Positions 26,055 to 30,557 of a DNA stretch of 30,557 nucleotides are shown here, piece by piece; position 1 is the first letter of the stretch, and each line of letters starts with the position of its first letter. The translations under genes were made by a program, and so were the position numbers. The notes under the pieces were generated by a model. That model worked only from the letters and a program-made list of their open reading frames with translations, had not been told where the DNA came from and ran no database searches. Source of the DNA: Cloacibacillus sp. (GTDB taxonomy: Bacteria > Synergistota > Synergistia > Synergistales > Synergistaceae); assembly GCF_020860125.1 (NCBI RefSeq), contig NZ_JAJBUX010000009.1, positions 1-30,557 on the forward strand, given 5' to 3'.

Positions 26055-28841
26055 ATGAGAGCGCTAAAACGCAGAAGGGCCTTCACCCTGGTTGAACTGA
26101 TAATCGGCATGGTGATGATGGTGATCGTCATGGGCGGCATCATTACCGGGCTCAGTATGGGGCTGCGCCTCTACACGCGCGCGGAGGCCAACGGCAAGGT
26201 GACGAACGGGGCAAGATTCACCGCCGCCTCCTTCAAACATAAGATATGGCCGATGATGAGCCGGGCCTCGATCGTCGAGATACTTCCGAACCTCCCGGAT
26301 GTAGCCGTCAGCGACTCCGAGGACTGCTACGTCTACCTCGACGAATCGGAGCAGTGCGTTAAATACAGGATAGGCGACAGGGACGAACCACTGACCGGCT
26401 CCGAATTCATCACCTCGCTCGATTTCAGCGTCCCCACCGCCTCCGAAGACCGGGCGGAAAACTTCATCCTCAGAATGCGCGTGGAGGCGCAGGCTCCCAG
26501 AATCAAGTCTGCCCACGTAACGCTGGACATCGATTCGGCGCTTATCAACAGGCCAGCGAAGAGAGGCTCCGAGACGGAGGCCGCCGCCTACCGCGGCCCG
26601 GTGCTCCACTTCAACATCTTCGACTTCCGTGAACTGCAGCTGTACCCCATTCCGGGAGAAGGCCGGCCGCTGCAAAACGAGGAAACGGTGGAAAAGGACA
26701 GCGTGATCCAGCTCCGTTACAACATTATCGTCCCCTCCGGCAACAAGGACGCGACGAAGACACTCTACTACATAAGTTCGGAGAGCAAGGCCTCGCTGAA
26801 AAAGAGCACCGGCTACTGGGAAGACGACAACTACGACGACAAACACCCTGATTACCACAACGAAAAGACTAGGGGCAACTACTGCTGGCCGCTGGTGATA
26901 AAGTCCGGCAACGTCTATTACCTCGCGGGCGACCAGTATAAAAAGGCCTCAGGCAAAGAGGATGAATTTCTCAAGATACCGACCTCCGGCACCTTCTATG
27001 TCTACACCGGCAACAATCTCGATTCTGATTTTGACGGCGAGGGAAAATTGAAGAAAGATAGTATGACAAGTGTAGAAAGGTTCGGCTCCTTCGGCTACCT
27101 CCGCGCCTGGGTAGTTCCGGCCTACAGCGACGCCGACGACGGCGGCGGCTTCGTGCGCCCCAAAGGATACGAGCAGTGGAGCGTACGCGTGAGGATACTA
27201 CAATCAAATCCCGACGGGCAGACCTGGTTCCGTAGGTTTACGCAGCATCAGGTGGACCTCATACCCAATAAGATACATCTGGACAGTACCGACAGTAATT
27301 TCAGCGCCGTCGGCTACATCAACCCGGAAACCGGCGAATACCGCGTAAAAATGGAGTACCACGCTGGAAACAACCATATACAGATAGGGGGCGCCCTGCT
27401 ACCCGAAGATATCGGCGACGCGAGGAAATATGACAAAGAGATATTTGACGGTGTAAGCTACACAAACATTACCAACTATTCTATCATCGTGGACGCGGAG
27501 GTGGGAACTACGACGGCGGGGCTCGCGCTGCTCCTCAACGGCTACAGGAATAATGGCGCTACCAGCGGCTATTGCCTCTACTACGATCCTGGCGCTAACG
27601 GCTATCCGATACGACTGCAAAATACTTCTGGTAATGTCGGCGGCTATCAACGATACGGCGTTCAGGAGATCGACTCCCCTATAGAATCGGTCATAAATAA
27701 TACCACAGCCATTGGATCGATTTCTGGAGGCTCAGGCGGGACCTTTTACAATAATTATTACAACCCGCAGTATGTAAATACCGCGCTGCAAAACAACATC
27801 TTCAAGGCAAAAGAGTCAAAAGAAACAGACTTACGAGGAACTAGGGGCGACTTCACGGATGAATGCAAAGAGATGCAGCCTCGCCGCCGATATATGGTAA
27901 CTATCCTTGAATACCACACCGGCGATAAGGAAAACCCGCAGCTGCTCGTACGCATGAGGCTGCTGAAAAACCTCAGCAAGGTCATGGAGGAATCCAAGAA
28001 ATCTGAAAGGGAACTGCGCGCTGAGGACCCCTTCCTCTGCGGGCCGAGGTTCTACTATTCAGAACCGGCGTGGTACGGGAGTTTTGTCGGGCAGAAGCCA
28101 AAGGTAGAGACTATAAAGAATTGGTATGGGAAAATAACAGATTATCTATACACCTTTAAAGCCAAAAGATATGGCGCGGATACCGGGGATGTTGAGAGAA
28201 CGGTCAGCACCAGCGAAAATAATTCTGGTTATTACGATTCAGGAAGCAATTTTTACGCGCTGCAGACTCCTGACCATAACGACGGCAACTCCCGTTATAA
28301 AAAAGGCTTCTCTCGCGGCGGCAAAACTTTCAACGGCGGCGTATATAAGGCGCAGAACCTCGACCCCCGCAAAGAGCTTGGCACCACCAATGGCGGTAAG
28401 GATAAGCTGGGGATACTGACTCCGGACCGCTACCGCTGGATCGGCCTCGCGATCTGGGGCGGACAGCTGGGAAATAGAAGCAGCGTAGAGATCTACGACA
28501 TGACGATCGCCCCCGGATTCGACGCGGGAGAGCTGCGGTCGATAATGGAAAGCGGCGCGCAGGTATTCGGCATGGATAAGACAAACGGCAGTTTTCCGAC
28601 CGTTTTCGCCGAATATTCGGCGGACAGGGATACCGCTGTTAAGTGGAACCGTGAGCTCTTCGGCATATCAAGCGACGGTAACGGGAACCAGGCGCACGGC
28701 AACGCCTATGCCGGACGTTTCAAAAACGCGCAAAATGAAACGCAGCCCTGCGTAATGTCCCTTCAGCACGTCTCGTCAGGCTACAGCGCATCCTGCGGCT
28801 GTCCGATGTGTATAGCCTACGGAAAATATAACAACAAATAA
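26055..28841 (+). CDS. Oversized prepilin-like protein (PilW-type, possible tip subunit)
   Basis: A 928-residue protein with a full prepilin start: MRALKRRRA, cut before FTLVELIIGMVMMVIVMGG (Glu5 kept; Ala replaces Gly at -1). Minor pilins are normally 200-350 residues, so about 600 residues are extra. A glycine/asparagine-rich linker (about 553-590, GSISGGSGGTFYNNYYNP) splits the C-terminal half. Segments such as AGLALLLNGYRNN and RWIGLAIWGGQLGNRSSVEI look like a concanavalin/LamG-type jelly roll, a tentative reading. The end has Cys-rich SCGCPMC. It starts three bases after the previous stop with GGGAGG eight bases upstream. A reasonable inference is a pilus tip or adhesin subunit, in place of PilY1, which is not seen here. 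Confidence 0.72.
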   Translation: MRALKRRRAFTLVELIIGMVMMVIVMGGIITGLSMGLRLYTRAEANGKVTNGARFTAASFKHKIWPMMSRASIVEILPNLPDVAVSDSEDCYVYLDESEQCVKYRIGDRDEPLTGSEFITSLDFSVPTASEDRAENFILRMRVEAQAPRIKSAHVTLDIDSALINRPAKRGSETEAAAYRGPVLHFNIFDFRELQLYPIPGEGRPLQNEETVEKDSVIQLRYNIIVPSGNKDATKTLYYISSESKASLKKSTGYWEDDNYDDKHPDYHNEKTRGNYCWPLVIKSGNVYYLAGDQYKKASGKEDEFLKIPTSGTFYVYTGNNLDSDFDGEGKLKKDSMTSVERFGSFGYLRAWVVPAYSDADDGGGFVRPKGYEQWSVRVRILQSNPDGQTWFRRFTQHQVDLIPNKIHLDSTDSNFSAVGYINPETGEYRVKMEYHAGNNHIQIGGALLPEDIGDARKYDKEIFDGVSYTNITNYSIIVDAEVGTTTAGLALLLNGYRNNGATSGYCLYYDPGANGYPIRLQNTSGNVGGYQRYGVQEIDSPIESVINNTTAIGSISGGSGGTFYNNYYNPQYVNTALQNNIFKAKESKETDLRGTRGDFTDECKEMQPRRRYMVTILEYHTGDKENPQLLVRMRLLKNLSKVMEESKKSERELRAEDPFLCGPRFYYSEPAWYGSFVGQKPKVETIKNWYGKITDYLYTFKAKRYGADTGDVERTVSTSENNSGYYDSGSNFYALQTPDHNDGNSRYKKGFSRGGKTFNGGVYKAQNLDPRKELGTTNGGKDKLGILTPDRYRWIGLAIWGGQLGNRSSVEIYDMTIAPGFDAGELRSIMESGAQVFGMDKTNGSFPTVFAEYSADRDTAVKWNRELFGISSDGNGNQAHGNAYAGRFKNAQNETQPCVMSLQHVSSGYSASCGCPMCIAYGKYNNK

Positions 28842-28865
28842 CCGGAGCTTCCCGCTCCTCATAAC

Positions 28866-28907
28866 GAAAAACGGAGGCCGCCCTTTAGGGCCGCCTCCGT
28901 TAATTTT
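28866..28907. terminator. Two-way terminator between the pilin operon and the carboxyltransferase gene
   Basis: ACGGAGGC with CCGCCC on one arm pairs with GGGCCGCCTCCGT on the other (28871-28900). TTAATTTT follows on plus and TTTTT on minus, so it can end both convergent transcripts. Confidence 0.85.
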
Positions 28908-28931
28908 ATCAATGGGCAGATATTTTTTACC

Positions 28932-30494
28932 CTACACGGCGTAGGCTTCGGGGTCGTCCTGCGGCTCCTGTCCGATGTTCACGAGGGTCTCCTTCGCGAA
29001 CTTGTTGGGCAGGAAGTCCTTAGCCACCTGCGGGAAGAGGATATAGGAGAGCACGTCCTCCGGCTGCGTGCACCACACGCCGATCTCTTTTTTCGCCTGC
29101 TCGATCTCGGGGGCGATCTTCTCGCCGGGGCGGCAGGTTATCGGCTCCTCGTCCCCGAGGACCAGCTTCTGTATCTCGGGATCCACGGGGGCGGGCGTCT
29201 TTCCGTAGTAACCGCGGAAATACTGGCGCACCTCGTTCGGCACCATCTTCCAGCGCTGGCCGGAGATGACGTTCATCGCCGCCTGGGTGCCGACGATCTG
29301 GCTTGTCGGCGTGACGAGCGGCGGATAGCCCATCTCCTTGCGCACGCGCGGCACCTCTTCCATGACCTCCTTGAATTTTTCAAGGCAGCCGCCCTCTTTG
29401 AGCTGGCTCTGGAGGTTGGAATACATACCGCCGGGTATCTGATAGAGAAGGATATTGACGTTGACTCCGCTCACTCCCATTATCAGGTCCTTATATTTTT
29501 CATGAAGCATCTGATAGTGCTTCGCGACCGGCAGCAGCTTTTCAAGCGAAAGCCCCGTATCGAGCGGGCCGCCGGCAAGCGCCGCGACCATCGTCTCCGT
29601 CGCGGGCTGGCTTGTGCCCATCGCGAAGGGCGAGATCGCGCAGTCGACGACGTCCGCGCCGGCCTCAAGCGCCGCCATGTAGCTCATCGACGCCATGCCG
29701 CTCGTGTAATGGCTGTGTATCTGCACCGGCAGACTGACCTTTTTCTTGATCGCCTTTACAAGCGCCGAGGCCGCGACGGGCGAGAGAAGCCCCGCCATAT
29801 CCTTGATGCAGATGGAATCGGCTCCCATGTCGGCCATGTCGCGCGCCTGCTTCGCAAAAAGGTCAAGCGTATGCACCGGCGAGATCGTATAAGAGATCGT
29901 CATCTGAAGCTCGCCGCCCTCTTTCTTGACGGCCTCGGCGGCGATCGACATGTTGCGCAGGTCGTTCAGCGCGTCGAATACACGGATGATGTCTATACCA
30001 TTGCCGATGGCGCGCTTAACGAACTCGCGCACCACCTCGTCCGAGTAATGGCGGTAGCCGACGATATTCTGACCGCGCAGAAGCATCTGGGTCTTGGTCT
30101 TTTTCAGGCGCTTCTTTATCTGGCGCAGCCTGTCCCACGGGTCTTCGTTGAGAAAGCGCATCGCCGAGTCGAAGGTCGCGCCGCCCCACATCTCTATCGA
30201 GTGGTAGCCGACCTCATCCATCGCCTCGCAGATGGGGAGCATGTCGTCCGTGCGCAGGCGCGTCGCCATGATCGACTGGTGCGCGTCGCGGAAGGCGGTC
30301 TCCATTATGCCGACGCGCGGCTTTGCCTTGGCCGCGGGGGCCTCCGTCTTCTTGTTTTCCGTCACGGTAATCTGTTCAGCCTTCGCCGCCGGCTCCGAGG
30401 CGGGGGCCGCCGAAGCGGCTCCCGTCGTTACCTTGGTAGCGATTACCTTCCCATTGCAGTCCTTGATCTCTTTTTTGATCTCGATTTCAGACAT
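28932..30494 (-). CDS. Biotin-dependent carboxyltransferase (OadA/PycB type), no biotin domain
   Basis: A 520-residue carboxyltransferase domain of the pyruvate carboxylase/oxaloacetate decarboxylase alpha family. It moves CO2 between biotin and a keto acid or acyl-CoA. The first true fold motif is ETAFRDAHQS (65-74; the common form is DTTxRDAHQS). WGGATFD, LLRGQN, a metal-binding Lys in CIKDMAG, and HSHYTSG follow. The C-terminal biotinyl (BCCP) domain usual in OadA is absent, so a separate biotin protein is needed. The first 58 residues are an unusual extension with an Ala/Pro-rich linker-like part. An AAGG-type ribosome site lies six bases before the ATG, so the extension is real. In decarboxylases of this type the reaction can drive a sodium pump, which is not visible in the window. 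Confidence 0.85.
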   Translation of the reverse strand: MSEIEIKKEIKDCNGKVIATKVTTGAASAAPASEPAAKAEQITVTENKKTEAPAAKAKPRVGIMETAFRDAHQSIMATRLRTDDMLPICEAMDEVGYHSIEMWGGATFDSAMRFLNEDPWDRLRQIKKRLKKTKTQMLLRGQNIVGYRHYSDEVVREFVKRAIGNGIDIIRVFDALNDLRNMSIAAEAVKKEGGELQMTISYTISPVHTLDLFAKQARDMADMGADSICIKDMAGLLSPVAASALVKAIKKKVSLPVQIHSHYTSGMASMSYMAALEAGADVVDCAISPFAMGTSQPATETMVAALAGGPLDTGLSLEKLLPVAKHYQMLHEKYKDLIMGVSGVNVNILLYQIPGGMYSNLQSQLKEGGCLEKFKEVMEEVPRVRKEMGYPPLVTPTSQIVGTQAAMNVISGQRWKMVPNEVRQYFRGYYGKTPAPVDPEIQKLVLGDEEPITCRPGEKIAPEIEQAKKEIGVWCTQPEDVLSYILFPQVAKDFLPNKFAKETLVNIGQEPQDDPEAYAV

Positions 30495-30502
30495 CGATAA
30501 CC

Positions 30503-30557
30503 TTACCCTTCCATCTTCATATCAGCCATATGCCTGTAGAAGCGCCACCTGTCTTTG
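30503..30557 (-). CDS. C-terminal end of an upstream gene (partial)
   Basis: On the minus strand an open frame enters from the right edge and ends KDRWRFYRHMADMKMEG-stop, eight bases before the carboxyltransferase start. It is an open frame of only 17 codons, and the adjacent ribosome site and spacing fit an operon. Given the neighbour, another subunit of the same biotin-dependent complex is possible, but the family cannot be named from this much. Confidence 0.45.
   Translation of the reverse strand, partial: KDRWRFYRHMADMKMEG

Noticed and set aside
29502..30500. A 332-codon plus-strand open frame opposite the carboxyltransferase
   Set aside because: Arg/His-rich shadow with no domain; the minus strand is clearly the gene.
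1..30557. CRISPR arrays, rRNA genes, complete insertion sequences, plasmid or chromosome origins
   Set aside because: None was seen: no regularly spaced repeats, rRNA signatures, intact transposase or DnaA-box cluster.

Overview
The window looks like chromosomal DNA of a Gram-negative anaerobe of the phylum Synergistota, close to Cloacibacillus (inference, not a database result). The best evidence is the C-terminus of the 1917-residue surface protein: a Gly/Ser run, then GGCSAGF, a hydrophobic stretch and a basic end. This is the Synerg-CTERM sorting signature. Kdo-type LPS sugar genes, a TctABC transporter, a sodium-pump-type carboxyltransferase and GC-rich codon use fit the assignment. Most genes lie on the minus strand.

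Layout. 1-1690 (minus): prmA and rsmE (overlapping), then the start of a CidA/LrgA-type gene. 1886-3235 (plus): an exported NlpC/P60 cell-wall hydrolase. 3290-4513 (minus): an M20 metallopeptidase. 4682-7805 (minus): a kdsB-kdnB-kdnA operon behind a strong promoter and a structured leader, predicted to make CMP-activated 8-amino-Kdo (Kdo8N) for LPS. 7998-8692 (minus): a small exported protein and an unknown small protein. 8700-9950 is an AT-rich patch holding a ribbon-helix-helix protein, a wrecked hicA and an intact hicB, next to the 3' end of tRNA-Ser(UGA). 10302-10502 (plus): a CopZ-like metallochaperone.

10592-16676 (minus): promoter, a cyclic-di-GMP-I (GEMM) riboswitch, a leader of about 210 nt, and a giant surface protein with Pmp-like beta-helix repeats, a DUF-like middle, Big2-like domains and a Synerg-CTERM tail. 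16790-23433 (minus): a catabolic locus with a GntR/FCD regulator, TctB-TctA-TctC uptake, an IlvD/Edd dehydratase, a 4-oxalocrotonate-type tautomerase, and a LUD protein with its own promoter. 23603-24700 (minus): a transaldolase/FSA-family enzyme with an altered catalytic site and a DUF1622 membrane protein. 25083-28841 (plus): three pilin-like genes, the last coding for a 928-residue prepilin, behind a promoter containing spaced direct repeats. 28932-30557 (minus): a biotin-dependent carboxyltransferase subunit and the tail of an upstream gene.

The most notable system is cell-surface control: a second-messenger riboswitch feeding one very large sorted surface protein, with a minor-pilin operon carrying an oversized putative tip subunit 9 kb away. 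The Kdo8N cluster adds a third envelope function.
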